Source: Thermoascus crustaceus (Eukaryota > Ascomycota > Eurotiomycetes > Eurotiales > Thermoascaceae). Taken from it: a stretch of DNA of 64,000 nt. The first letter of the stretch is position 1. Every line of letters begins with the position of its first letter. The notes beneath the pieces were generated by a model. That model worked only from the letters and a program-made list of their open reading frames with translations. It did not search any database and was not told the origin of the DNA. The translations under genes and the position numbers were made by a program. Below, piece after piece: positions 1 to 11,624 of the stretch. The stretch lies in the NCBI GenBank assembly GCA_001599835.1, contig BCIC01000005.1:1119567-1183566 (forward strand), in the 5' to 3' direction.

Positions 1-532
1 GCACCGTGCTGATGCTCCATGCATATGCACGTTTTCCCCGGGGTCATCCTGCGCCGGTGGCATGACCGGTCTTAGCTTAGACCAGCTCAACGGTGCTGCT
101 CTCCTGACTACGACTTCCTGGTCCCGCCTGTGCTACACATGGATGCCTCTCGAGCTCCAGTTGAAGTCCCCAGCAGTCAGCTGATGGGTGATTTGTCCAC
201 CAGAGATGTGCTCACGGCCCCACTAAAGGGCTGCGATCTCAGTAGCCAACGACCTCCTGTGTACAGGATGCTTTTCCTTTCCCTTTTCTTCAAGCTGTAT
301 CTGGTTGAACATGACTTGGAATTAAAACGAACAGCAAGAAAGAAACAGCCGGGGAACTAAGATTTTTCTTTTCTCAGACTTCAAAAGTACACGTTGCAGC
401 CTTTGCATAAATCAGAAGATTGTGACACACACACACACACACACGACACTAGACGCCAGCAAGCAAAAAGAGACAAATACGACCGTACATGAAACAGATT
501 GAAAAACCAAAAGACAAGAAGAAATAAACCGC
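1..532. other. Left-edge gene-free stretch
   Basis: I see no convincing coding region here. A 76-codon reading frame at 130-360 (plus) has no recognisable motif and is probably chance. The right part lies just downstream of the fibrillarin stop codon and should hold its 3' UTR. It contains an (AC)10 microsatellite at 425-444. Confidence 0.6.
425..444. repeat. (AC)10 microsatellite
   Basis: Ten uninterrupted AC units, read directly. It lies downstream of the fibrillarin stop codon, probably in or near its 3' UTR. Confidence 0.95.
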
Positions 533-1815
533 CTATGCAGACCGCTTGTAGATACCCGCCACTATACAGTGATCACGCTCAAAAGGCTCTGTGGGGGCGG
601 CGTTAGCAGGTGTAACTTGGACAACCAGCGAAGTGATGGGTCGGCTTACCAAGCGTCAGCTGCTCCTTCGGTTTTATTCTCTCCTCCCTCATCTTCTGCA
701 CTTCTCTGGCGAACACAACTTCGGGCTTGGCCGTGCTGTCGATACAGTTGGCCTTGATGGAGACAATGACACCACCCTCCTGCTTCAGGAACAGGTGGGC
801 GTTCAGACCCACGATACGCGCCTGGTCGGGCTGCGCAACGTCTGCGAAGATGACATCAACCATGCCAACCAGCATACGGTAGCGGAGCGGGTGTCTGGCA
901 TCCTCGACGATGGGGATGACGTTGGTGCGGTGAGTCGCCATGCCGATCAGGTCACGGCCAGAACGGTGGGAGAACTCAACGGCGTAGACAGTGCCAGTAG
1001 GTCCGACGATATCGGCAACGTGGCTGACAGAGGTACCGCTGGCAGCACCGAGATACAGAACCTTGGAGCCAGGGCGCATATAAATGTCATCCAGACCACC
1101 CAGAATACCGGCAGCAAGCTTGGAACGGAAGGGGTTCCAGACACGGTATTCGGTCTTGACAGCGGCACCATCGGCCTCCGTGGGAGGAGATTCAACAGAG
1201 ACGCGCTTCTCACCGTAGACAGACTCTCCGGGGGTCAGGTTCTTGGTAACGAGCAGGTCTTCCTTGCCACCGCGGGCGACGAAAACACCGGGGTGACGGT
1301 GGGGTTCCTACGTAGGCATATGTGAGTAAATCCAGTCTTGACTTCTCGCATATCCCAGGAAAATGGACAGTGAGAAAAGACATACAATGATGACCTTGGC
1401 ACCACCCTTGATGCCGGCCTTGCCGCCCCTCTTTCCACCACGGCCACCACCTCTTGCGGGCTTACCGCCGCGGCCTCCTCCACGACCGCCACGGGCACCA
1501 AGTCCACCTGAAAGCCAGAGCGGGTTCGGATCAGTATCGCTGTCTCAAAAACTGGGGAGTGAGTGCATCATGATCGGGTAGATGGTAGGATAACCAGGAC
1601 ACGTTCTCGCCCTTGTGACAAGCAGAAAACGCGACCGTAGCATCCATAGCCAGTTGTTGCACGCATATATGAAGCTATCTTGCGTGGCTCCAACGGAAAA
1701 CAAAATGTCAAGGAGACAAACCTCTACCACCACCACGACCACCGCCTCTGGACGCACCACCACGACCGCCTCTTCCACCTGCTCCACCACGTCCTCGAGC
1801 TCCAACCGGCGCCAT
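533..1815 (-). CDS. NOP1: Fibrillarin, rRNA 2'-O-methyltransferase
   Basis: This is the catalytic core protein of nucleolar box C/D snoRNPs; it 2'-O-methylates rRNA using S-adenosylmethionine. Four exons (1722-1815, 1386-1507, 650-1307, 533-588) join in frame to 309 residues, close to the usual 300-330. The first ~70 residues form the Gly/Arg-rich GAR domain. The methyltransferase domain follows, with the SAM loop YLGAASGTSVSHVADIVG, the VIFADVAQPDQ segment and the late SIKANCIDS motif. The last exon is only 56 nt and supplies the typical ending EPFERDHCIVAGIYKR; without it the frame would run into intron sequence. The start is the first ATG, giving MAPVGARGRGG. Introns are 1508-1721, 1308-1385 and 589-649. 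An 8-bp TCACGTGA site lies about 460 bp upstream. Identification is secure; exon edges come from splice motifs. Confidence 0.96.
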
Positions 1816-2270
1816 TGTAGCCTTGTATTAGATTATTTTCGACAGCAGTCGATCCGTAAGAAAGCAAAAAAGGGATCGGAGTGATAGCTGTTTCGCACAC
1901 CTGAACCGTTCAGAGGAGGGAAAAGAAAAAAAAAGAGAAGGTTCAAGTCGCTACCGCCGTCGACAAGTTTTCGCAACGAGACCGACCCCACGAAAAAAAA
2001 CAAAGCGGACTTAATACGTTCGACGTGGACGAGATCGCAAAGATCGCGAGCGTTTCAGGAAATCGAAGAACCAGCGTCCCTCGATTGTCGCACGCGCGAA
2101 GGCCAATAGGTCTCGGTCGAAGCCGTTGCTGGTGCTCGTTCGTTGCCCGGGGTCGAGTTTTTCAGACTTCGAGCTTTTCGGCCTCTTGAAAACCAAGGAC
2201 GCTAGACCTGAAGCGGCTAGCGCGCCTCTCGACCAGGTCGCGCCTGTGTGGGAAGCACTATCATCACGTG

Positions 2271-2284
2271 ATGACGGCTCCCGC
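2271..2284. promoter_or_regulatory. Palindromic E-box TCATCACGTGATGA
   Basis: A perfect 14-bp palindrome centred on CACGTG, about 460 bp upstream of the fibrillarin start. TCACGTGA is the kind of core bound by Cbf1-type bHLH proteins, which are known regulators of ribosomal and biogenesis genes in several ascomycetes. Binding here is inference. Confidence 0.45.
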
Positions 2285-2615
2285 AGATAGCGAGGTCACG
2301 GGATCTCGCGGAGCCCTATCACGGCCGTCATGGTGGGGGGATATGCTTCGTTACTATTGATTGGTCTGAATCTACGAGATCATGACAGACTCGCCGTCTG
2401 TTATTATCCCACTTCCAACAGTCGACTTGAGCTGTGATTTTGTGACGGAATTATTTATTGGTAGCGATAATCGCTCTTTCAGCATACTACTTTTGCGAAG
2501 GAAGGTTTCTATGGGCTAAGAATTGGAAGTAAAAGGCGTCCAACAGAAAAAATGCAAGCATTACACCTGTATAGACCTATAGTACTTTTTACACTACCTA
2601 ATGATTCAGCCTTCA

Positions 2616-2917
2616 ACGTCTATGATGCTCCCTGTTGTCATGTATCGAATGACTCGGACAGAGTTCCAAGGTTTCTATTTGGAAAAAAAAAAGTCAGCCT
2701 AGACCGGTCTAGTCCCAGTTACCTGTTGCCGTTGAATGAGACGCCCCGCCCCGAAAATATAAAGAGCACTGAAGACCAGACCTCATAGACAACCACCAAG
2801 ACCGATGATGACTATTAATATACGGCGATTGCTAATCCCTGCCTTCAGTCATGGATGTTTGGGATAAGCGGCATATGCGCGGAGATAAAGTTGAAAGTTC
2901 TGAGGTCTTTATTTTTT
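2616..2917 (+). repeat. Diverged duplication, copy A
   Basis: Shares several blocks, in the same order, with 3428-3668: CGTCTATGATGCTC, TGTATCGAAT, CAGAGTTCCAAGG, a TATA-like box, CCACCAAGACC, a short ATG reading frame, and TTCTGAGGTCTTT at the end. In copy A the frame starting near 2806 closes after about 20 codons. Copies A and B lie in tandem about 500 bp apart. Confidence 0.7.
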
Positions 2918-3427
2918 TGCTCATTTCCTGTTTAATTCTCAGAATTAAAAAAGAAAAGAAAAAGAAAAACGGAAGGTCGTTTTGAGGCTGGATCAGGTGC
3001 TGAGCGGTAGTGGAGATGATGTATGTACATTATTTTTGTAGCGCAGAAGTGGCGATATCACTAGAAGATGTGTTATCATCTTCTCTCACAACAGCCAAAT
3101 TTAGGTAAGATTTCTGATGGTCATCTTTGGTACAATGATAAATGCTCTCTCCCTGGAGAAATATGAGTGCATGATAGATCTCTATATCTACTAAGACCGC
3201 GGAAAACCGGTTTTAATATGCCATCCCATACCACAGGGCAGTTCTCTTACTGGAAAGTGATGGAGATAGTTCGAAGAAACGACGCTTTCTCCCGGAGGAC
3301 TACACGACTGTGATCTTGTCTTGAGCTTGAAAATAAAACAAGACTTAGCGGAAAAAAAGAACTACGCATGACACTCGCATTAGTACTTATGTATGTATGC
3401 ATTAGCAATGATGCAACCTCTGACGTG

Positions 3428-3668
3428 ACGTCTATGATGCTCTCTGTTGTAATGTATCGAATAACATCAGCGCAGAGTTCCAAGGTTGTCCGCGTATAAA
3501 AGACCGCCCTCGAGGCCCTGACCAGAGCACGCCCACCGACCAAGACCAATGACGACTGCTAATGTATGGCAATTGCTGATCCCTGCCCTGCCCTCCTTCA
3601 CGGGGTATTTGGTTGGGATAAATGCAATATGCGCAGATATAGAGTTGAATTTTCTGAGGTCTTTGTTT
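3428..3668 (+). repeat. Diverged duplication, copy B
   Basis: Partner of 2616-2917. This copy has a clean TATAAAA box near 3496 and an ATG at 3549 opening an uninterrupted 61-codon frame. The similarity covers the putative promoter and the start of the frame, so a short transcription unit, not just spacer, seems to have been duplicated. Confidence 0.7.
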
Positions 3669-3734
3669 ATTTTCCTATCAGTTCTCTGGGAACAAAAACC
3701 CGAAAGGGTTGTGCGACCAACTGAAGAAATGTAA
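3549..3734 (+). CDS. Small hypothetical protein in duplicated segment
   Basis: A 61-residue frame, rich in hydrophobic residues in its first two thirds, about 50 nt downstream of a TATAAAA box. I recognise no family. Its only support is that the first residues (M-T-x-N, then LLIPA) are matched by the diverged copy A at about 2806, where the frame is cut short. It may be a small orphan gene, the first exon of something larger, or a chance frame. Confidence 0.25.
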   Translation: MTTANVWQLLIPALPSFTGYLVGINAICADIELNFLRSLFIFLSVLWEQKPERVVRPTEEM

Positions 3735-3752
3735 AAAAAAAAAAAAAAAAAA
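3733..3752. repeat. Run of 20 A
   Basis: Homopolymer read directly, just after the small frame of duplicated copy B. Confidence 0.9.
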
Positions 3753-4886
3753 GAATAGATAAGAAGGTCGGAAGGATCTCGAAAGCAATCAACAGAATCC
3801 TTCTAATTGTGCTGTACTAGCCGCCTATATCGAATGCTACTGAGGGTCGTGAAGGGTAAAAAATCTATCTAATAGCGGATTCGAGTCATGATTTATATAT
3901 AGGTGATTCCCACCCTTTGACTCGATGGTTCTAGAATGCTGCAGGAATATGATGCTGATTCTTTGATCCCTATACATTACTGCAGGTTGCAACCCTCCCG
4001 AGACCTTCGAAAACCTCCTTATAAGAAACTGGTGTATATATCATTTTGGCGGAGATCTCCGAGACTTCCGGATCCCGGGTATATGAGGCCCTGCGACAGA
4101 TCTATTATGCAGGAGGCGGTCACTAGCTTGGTCTGAGATCGCGGAATTCAACACGAACGGTTTTCGGGTCTAGCGATTATATTAGATGGTTCCAAGTTTA
4201 GAGGGTCTTTGAAAAGGAAACGGAGAAGCCTTTGATTTTTTTTTCTCGATGCAAGTTAGATAGTAATGTAAATATACTACTGTACATCTTTGGGCGATCT
4301 GAAAATGAAAGTGAAAGAGACTGAAAAAAATCGTGGCACGATCTGGTCGAACGGACCTCGATATTGCTAAGCGAACAGATTATATCTAACACAAGTCTTG
4401 GTCGGGACCGTATTTCTCAAAGTCATGGCTATCTAGGTACGTAATGATGTATCTTTCCTTCCAGCTCAGCAGTCAGTAGATTAGTATGGTAGATGCCTGC
4501 CTGCCGGGAGCACCTGTTCGCATACTACACTACCACAAAATAACCTGTTTATGGATACATGGTAGACATTTTAATTAAGAAAAGAAGAAAGGAAGGTATG
4601 GCATCTAGTCTATAGACTATGAACGGTATATAAAATATATGGAAAATATGTGATCACCTGGATCAGGCACCACAAAAGAATGGTATTTCCATGCTCACCT
4701 CCAATTACCTATTTAACCACTCGAGCCGCTTCCGGCATGAGTCACCCCGCAATTAAGTAGGCAGGCATTGTCTGCCATACGACAATTACTTTCCATACTC
4801 GGATACTTTTTATTGTCTCCTGAGAGTCAACCGACGCAGCAGTTCCTTCTTCACCAGTGGGGCTGGGAATGACTAGAATGAACGAT

Positions 4887-6983
4887 TTACGAGCCCCACT
4901 GAGGAACGTTCAGAGCCATGCCCATGATGATACCGCTGATCAGACCAGCAGAAGGCAGGGTGAGGACCCATCCGAGGAAGATGTAGGCCAGCTGCTTCCA
5001 ATTGATGCTCTTAAAGTCGTAGTTGACGAGGGCAACGCCGACAATGGCACCGGTGATGCACTGCGTCGTCGAGACGGGCAAGCCGTACTGCGTCGCGATC
5101 AGCACCGTGATAGCGGCACCAAGTTCCATGCTGTAGCCACGAGTCGGGGAGTGCTTGGTGATGCGGTTTCCAAGGCTGCGCATGATGTGGTAGCCGAAAG
5201 TCCAGAAACCTGATATGAACTTGAAGTTAATCGAGTGCACATGACTAGGTACGATCAAGCAATAATGGCGATGAGACGGGGATGTATTTCTGTACTCACC
5301 GATACCCAGACCGATACCACCGACAGCCTTGATCCAGATGGGGGTGGCAGTCTTAGCCATAGTCTTTCCAGAACGCCACGTCATATACTCCGTTGTGAAA
5401 GGGCCGATGGCATTGGACACATCATTGCCTCCATGTGCGACGGACATGATCTTATCCCTTTAGTATATTACCCAACACTATGGATATGAGAAGATGAAAT
5501 GGGTTCTTACCATGGCGGAGCAGACCTGAGCAGTGGTCCAGAGGTGCTCAACTTTGTTATCAAAGACTGGAGCACGCTTGTGGATCTCCTCGAGCCCACG
5601 AGACTGGTGATGGATGACATCGCGAGTGACACCATAGGTAAAGAGGAACTTGAGAGTAAGGAGGATGCGCTTAGGGTGCGCCCACGCGTACTTGTCCAGA
5701 GCTGCCAGCTCGCCCTGGCGCCTGCGGTCGGTTTCCGCGTCTGCCGCCGTGGCTGGATCGATATTGTCCTTCTGATTCTTCTCAATTTTCCCAGCCTCGC
5801 CAGCGTGCTGTTGACCGGTTGTCAGCTGTTCAGTAGAGGATTGGCTAAGCTCCTTGAGATCAGACTGGTAGTAGTCGGGGACGACAGCGTTCTCTGGATT
5901 TCCAGGGAAATAGAGGGTGTAGTTTTCCTTCCAGAGAAGTGGTCCCATTGGGATATGCCAGAACCTGAGCCGGCGGTCCTCCTTAACCAGTCTGTAATGC
6001 GACGTTAGCAATTGCCATAGTCTTAGCCTAAAGATAATTGCAGAGAAAGGAGGAAGGATATAGAATGCTTACTTTTTGTAGTAGTAAGGCAGGAAGAAGA
6101 CCGCGCTGACGAACCACACGCCGGCGAACACACCTATGATAATACCACACGCCTTTCCAGCCCCCATCTCCTCAAGAGACGGTATGCCATGGCCACCGCT
6201 AATGACAATGAACAGGGACAAAATACCAGCAGTGATTGCATAGTAGAAAGGAAGGACACGCAGGGCCCACTTGAGCGGGTCAGCACGACTGTGCACCAGG
6301 AGCCTGATGGTCAAGAAGATGAAGGCAGAAAAGCCCGCAGCGATCAGAGGTGCAACACCCCACGACGCGACGATCTGGGAAACACTGTTCTTTGACCAAG
6401 ACCACTTGACCTGGAGATCAGCAGCAATGCCCACGCCAACAAGGGCGCCGATGATTGACTGAGTGGTTGAGACAGGGAACCCAAAATATGTGCAGACGGT
6501 CAACCAGATGGACGATCCTGTATTCAGCGAAGTGTCAGTGTCTGGAACATCCTGGAGTTCTGATGTATCATAAACTTGCATGACGTACCGAATTCAGCAA
6601 CAACCATGGCCATGATCATGACACCAGGAGAGTCCTTGAAGCGGTCAATGGAGAAGACACCGCTCCGGACGGTCTCGGTGACACCCTGACCCAGAGCAAT
6701 AGCGCCAACAAATTCGGTTATAGTTGCCAGCATACCAGCTTGGATGAGCGACAGAGTCCGGGAGCTGACTGACGTCGCGTACGAGTTGGCAATATCCTGC
6801 GGGTGGCATCAGTATGACACGGCTGTCGACGTCGTATAACCGCATATTTCTACGTCTCCAGCACAAGAGAGTCGTAAAAATCTTATTCTGTCGACTTACA
6901 TTTGCTCCAATACCCCAAACCGACAAACAGAAGAATATAGTACCTATGGCAAAAAGCCAATCAAGGTCGTGCATGACCGCCAT
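4887..6983 (-). CDS. PHO89: Pho89-type sodium/phosphate symporter
   Basis: A plasma-membrane high-affinity phosphate transporter of the PiT/PHO4 family, which in fungi couples phosphate uptake to sodium. Six exons (6900-6983, 6589-6796, 6073-6517, 5511-5991, 5300-5450, 4887-5209) join in frame to 563 residues, the usual length. Both halves carry the family signature: GANDIANSYATS across the first splice junction (residue ~26) and AHGGNDVSNAIGP around residue 410. Each half also has the paired FPVSTTQSIIGA / LPVSTTQCITGA motif. A polar cytosolic loop of roughly 150 residues (~245-400) separates the two hydrophobic blocks, as expected. The start is the ATG giving MAVMHDLDWLFAIGT. Phosphate starvation control is expected from the family; the nearest CACGTG is far away (8261), so the sequence does not show it clearly. 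Confidence 0.93.
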
Positions 6984-9016
6984 GGTTCCAAATAGTGAGC
7001 AGAAAGAATTCAGACAAAATCAGCAACAAAAAAGCCTTGAATGGCCTAGGAAGAACAGGGAATGAGCGTCTGCAATCAATGAAGGAATGAAAATTTCTCA
7101 GCCCAGGGGGTTATATACTAGGAGGTATACATGCCATCGCCGGATGTCAAGTAAAAGTGGGCAAAGCGGGGAGCGGACGACGGCTTGGACCGTGGTCAGC
7201 GGGAGAAAGCAACATCTCCAGCGGTCTCAGATACTTAATGAGGCATGCCATTTCTGGCGGGTAGGCACCGGGCGGGAGCAAACCATCCACTGGCAGCATG
7301 CAAAGCAAAAGATCGAAAAGTCGAACCTGTAGCTGATGGTGTTCTGAAGCGGAGCACCCGCACGCCAGGTGTGCTAGGGCGCGACATGACGGACAACGAC
7401 AGAGAAGCACTCAGAAACGTGCTGGGCAGACGACGGTCTGATGCGCCCAGGAGGCATAGGGATCCCGTGCGGCGACGCTCCGCCAAGACTCCTCCCCGTG
7501 GAGCGCCAAGCGCGCTCTGAGCGCGGCCAAGACCAAAGGGGCGTGAACAAGGCTTGCGAAGCACTCTCAAGCCTTTACCAAGGCGACTTGGCCTGCCCCT
7601 TGGCTTGCTTCGCCGCGCAAGAACAGGGACACGAGACGAGAAACCGGCATCTGACCATCTCTGCAGAGCAGGAGGACAAGTTTGGGGGCTTGGATTGTGT
7701 TATACGGGCATCTTCATGGTCATGCTCACGATGTGATAAACATTCCTGCGAACTGGGCCGTCTCGCTGCAGGGTTGGCTAAACGCTGTCTGGTTCTCGAT
7801 TGAGAAAAGCTAGCCCTGGTTAGGGGCTCTGCTTGCAGTGGGGTCTGGTCAATTTTATGAAGATGTCCGCGCCTCATCTTGTTCGCGCGTGCTCTTTGGA
7901 GAACCCATGGATAGCGCCGATTGTTTCATGCCTCCTCGACGTCTGACTCTCTTCCCCAGAGCGCTACCATGCTCACTATTATGGAAAGGGCTCCATAACA
8001 ATTTTTTCTCCAAAGCATGGGTGCCGTGTCTGGATCGGCGACGAGATGTCCAGAAGGAGCTCCGATCGTCAAGATCCATGGTCGCACTCAATCACCCTGG
8101 ATCCCTGATATGTAAGCTGACAACGCTTGCTGCCACGAGGAAGGGGAAGAGGTTGGAAGGCCGTCTCCCAGGTTCTTCGAGAAGAAATCTCTTCCAATCG
8201 AGACCCCAGTTGCTGTATAAGTTCGAAAGCTTCCGCAGCCGTTAGCCTGGGGCTCTGTCCCACGTGAACCCACACAACGACGCAATGCGCCTACTCCAAC
8301 CTCTTTGGCCATCCTAGACACACCTCAAGACTGGAACATGCATCTTGCAGTAGACCGTTCGGATTTTTTGCAGGTATCCGTTCGGAGATCAGAGCATTGA
8401 CCTTCAAATTACCTAATTGTGCCATCCGCTGGACCGCCACACTTGGTGCATGCCTACTGCGACAAGCACATGGTCTTCAGATCACCTGCATGTTGAGGAG
8501 AATTGGGCGATCAATCACTTGACACCTCTTTGTGAGGAGACAGATCGCACTTAATCTTGGAAGTCCTATACTGATTTGCATGCGCATCTGTCTACCCTCC
8601 ACTTAACAGTCTGCCATGCCCATAAAAGGTAGGGAGTGACATTCTGCATCATACATTCGAGTTTATGGTCCCAAATGCCTAATGTACACATACCATGTTC
8701 TTTATAACGTAGATGTTCTGAATCCCAGAAAATAGGCTGAACAAGAAGTAGAAGCGAGTCTTATCGCTGTGTAGATACCTACTTAACTAGGTGGTTGTAT
8801 GTTTGCAAGCATAACGCTAACTGCAGACCGTAGAATTCTAGTGTTAGTTCCTGGCGTCGCCTACATGGCAGTCTCGGCAAAGTTCAACAGATCAATATTA
8901 GAGGCAAGAGTCTGCTAACGTGGTTCATAGCACTTCTTGTAGTATATATCAAGCCGGGCTCAGACTCTAGTTACTTACGCAAGGCAAGTATTGTATCAAG
9001 TGTACTGTTGTTAAAC

Positions 9017-9258
9017 CTACGCTACTAAACCATATCTTTCGTTACCCCCTCCCCCTTGCTTTCGCGGCTTGGCAGATTGCTGTTCTAGAACCATGTGATT
9101 GTGAAGTTATACAAAAGTAATTAAATATCACGATAGGTAGCAGACCCTAGACAAAACCAGTTGAGATCAAAAGATAGCAAAAGCGACAAGGTAAATTACT
9201 TGGATGGGCGGGGGGGGGGGGGCAAGGGTAACGAAAGATATGGTTCAGTAGTGTATAG
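9017..9258. repeat. Imperfect inverted repeat
   Basis: The left arm at about 9,017-9,056 reads CTACGCTACTAAACCATATC then TTTCGTTACCC. The right arm at about 9,222-9,258 is its near reverse complement, with more than 30 matching bases, 18 of them consecutive around AACCATATCTTTCGTTACCC. A spacer of about 165 bp with a G13 run separates the arms. It could be the remains of a small inverted-repeat transposable element. No target duplication or transposase is visible. Confidence 0.6.
9210..9222. repeat. Run of 13 G
   Basis: Homopolymer read directly, between the arms of the inverted repeat. Confidence 0.9.
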
Positions 9259-10214
9259 AACATTGACTTTCCCCGCCTCAAAATATCATATGGAGCATTA
9301 AGTATTTTGAAACTGTAGCTGCCTTGACTTCTAGAAGCATTGCTACGATGATATAGGTTAACCAAAACTATTGTTACCTAGGATTCCTTGCCTAACAGCC
9401 TTGGTAGACCCATATGATTTTGAGGCCGTTAAGAGGGCACACAGACACTATGATTGGCAACAAGCCCTAAGTGAAAGATCATATCAAAGCAAACGCAGCA
9501 AGGTGGACAGATTGGACAGGGAACCTTGGGCAACGAAACTTATGTCAACCTACTGAAGAGAGAAGATAGTGACCTCGATGGCGATCTACGACAGACTTCG
9601 ATGACAGAGTCAGGAATATATAATTGACCATTGATAAGGCGCCCAAAAAACGGGCGCTACTCTGACGTTCTTTCCCCCTTTGCGACTTGACTATTTACGC
9701 AGTCACCAGAAAACAATTTATCGTTGCAGATCTTTGCTATCCAAGGAGGCACCCCTGTTCGTACTGTTGTTGATGGGTGGCCTGACGGCGCGGTCCCCAC
9801 GATCCCCGCATCATAATTCAACAGCCTGCCATGTCGTCAGGACTTGCGACGCCACAACTGCTGACATGAAACCGGCCATCCAATATGTTTTAATTTGATG
9901 CCTTTTTTCACAAATCCACACAGACAGATCGAACCATTTTTCTTTAAAACGAGGTTATTATTCCTCTCCAGGTTGATGGCTATATGCTGCGATTCAGCCA
10001 CACCAGACTCTCACAAGAAATTCTTGCTCGAGACACTTACAGGGATACTAACATTCTGAATACTAACCTACCTACGTCGTATCCAGTACCTAGGTAGAGC
10101 CTTCTCTAGGAACAAACTGAGAGCCTGAGCTTTCGGCAGCCTCAGTGCTGCGCATAACTGTATCACAAATACGGCCACAGAGAACTTGTCGCGATGACAC
10201 ACGCCTTACTCAAA

Positions 10215-10733
10215 TTATGAATGGTCTCTGAGAGAGCCATCGATTAAGAAGTCGGGGAAGTCAATCAACTGCGGCCCCTCCATACCACGGATATTTATAC
10301 AGGTGCAGAGCAGGTCTCGCAACGGCGCGCCCTCTTTGTAACAGACTTCTGCTGAATGCTGGTGGAACAAGTCGTGACAACGGGATATTAACAAGTTCCT
10401 AGGTTCTCGACAAACGACGGCCGATATGTTACTATACATGGAAGTTCCAGAATCGAATCGCATGTTGAGGACTCGCCCGTCCAGATAGAGCCATCGTGCT
10501 CGAAGGCTCTTGTGTGTGAATTGAAAATTACACTGTAAAATGGGTCCGGTGCAACTCAAAAAAAATTCAAAGAGTACTACGTGCGGGCTGTTCTGGCGTT
10601 GTTGAGATACACAGTTTATCTGGTCTGTTATTATTGCTGAGCCATCAAGGGAAGCCGAGAGGTGGATAGTTATCTCAACGTGGTCGATTATTAATACAGG
10701 TGAAAAATTATTCATCCGAGGAGTGGTTCGCAC
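10215..10733 (-). CDS. Hypothetical 172-residue reading frame
   Basis: An uninterrupted ATG-to-stop frame of 172 codons in otherwise gene-poor DNA. It has several cysteines, no clear membrane segment and no signal peptide. I recognise no family. Frames of this length occur by chance, so support is weak. It could be an orphan gene or a fragment of an older one. Confidence 0.2.
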   Translation of the reverse strand: MRTTPRMNNFSPVLIIDHVEITIHLSASLDGSAIITDQINCVSQQRQNSPHVVLFEFFLSCTGPILQCNFQFTHKSLRARWLYLDGRVLNMRFDSGTSMYSNISAVVCREPRNLLISRCHDLFHQHSAEVCYKEGAPLRDLLCTCINIRGMEGPQLIDFPDFLIDGSLRDHS

Positions 10734-11624
10734 GCCGTGACGTCAGCCACGCTTACCGCTTCCGTGAGCGCGCCTGCAGTAAGCATTTTGACAATGACAT
10801 CCTTCACAGTACACCTTCAATTGACCATAGCTAGAGCTAGTCCGGCAATAATATGTGTTCCATCGATCTTGCCTTGAATTCGAATGTCTTTTTTTTATCT
10901 ATGACACCGAAGGACAGGAGAGCTCGGGTGGACCAGCGGGGCCAATAGCGATGGCCGCGGTCGCACTTGACTTCTCCGCTTGGTTGTCAAAGCGTGTGGA
11001 CTCCGGCTTTGCATCTGCGTTCTCACTGGATCAACCGCAGAAAGGGAATATCTCCGAGCCAAGTAATGACTGATCAGGATCGTAGCCTTTCCGACACTCT
11101 CAACGACCATTTTCCATTTCTATTGGCACAAAGATTGGAGCAACCCAGCGCCTTGAAGCGGCGCCGGCCATTGCGAAAGAGATACGCCAGATCTACCCGT
11201 TTCCGGGGTGCAATGCGGGCGATGCCTTCACCGTCCTACTCCTAGAACGTGTTTATGCTTCGGCGTGCAGCGGTGCAGGAGACATTAAACTATCCGGACG
11301 GGTCCATATTGCCAGTACTTGTGGATCCTTGGTGGACGTTGCCACTACTCCGTACGGCGGTACCTATGCTTGATTCCGTCCGCCGTCCGTCACAGCTCGA
11401 GAAACTTCGAATCAGCTTTTGAATTACTGACCATTCTCATCATTGCTTTATAATATCTTTCGGGGACCTGGCCCGCCCCGGCGATCACCTTAGGCTTCTA
11501 CTAGCTATATATAAGTTTAGTTGTACCCTCTCCCTTCCAATTACAGATTTCTGGCCAGTCTATTTTCTCTCTTTTGACGTCCATCCGTTCCACCTAGAAA
11601 TATACCCTTCACAAATTGACTACC

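Larger units (their letters stand above)
1816..4886. other. 3-kb gene-free region with a diverged duplication
   Basis: The first ~500 bp should be the promoter of fibrillarin (minus). Beyond that I recognise no conserved protein on either strand. The region holds two related segments (about 2616-2917 and 3428-3668), a run of 20 A at 3733-3752 and AT-rich sequence up to the end of the phosphate permease. The 60-118-codon reading frames here show no domain. Confidence 0.6.
6984..11624. other. 4.6-kb gene-poor region
   Basis: The left part should contain the permease promoter and the right end the promoter of the oxidoreductase (plus). Many short frames between 7,100 and 8,300 overlap on both strands and carry no recognisable domain; that part is more GC-rich than its surroundings. 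An inverted repeat with a G13 run in its spacer lies at about 9,017-9,258. One 172-codon frame at 10215-10733 (minus) is listed separately. Confidence 0.55.

Noticed and set aside
591..1325. 244-codon plus-strand frame over the fibrillarin gene
   Set aside because: It is the antisense of the conserved fibrillarin methyltransferase domain and has no domain of its own.
1508..1721. snoRNA in fibrillarin intron 1
   Set aside because: An ATGATGC and a CTGA string are present but only about 30 nt apart, too close for a C/D snoRNA, and no terminal stem is seen.
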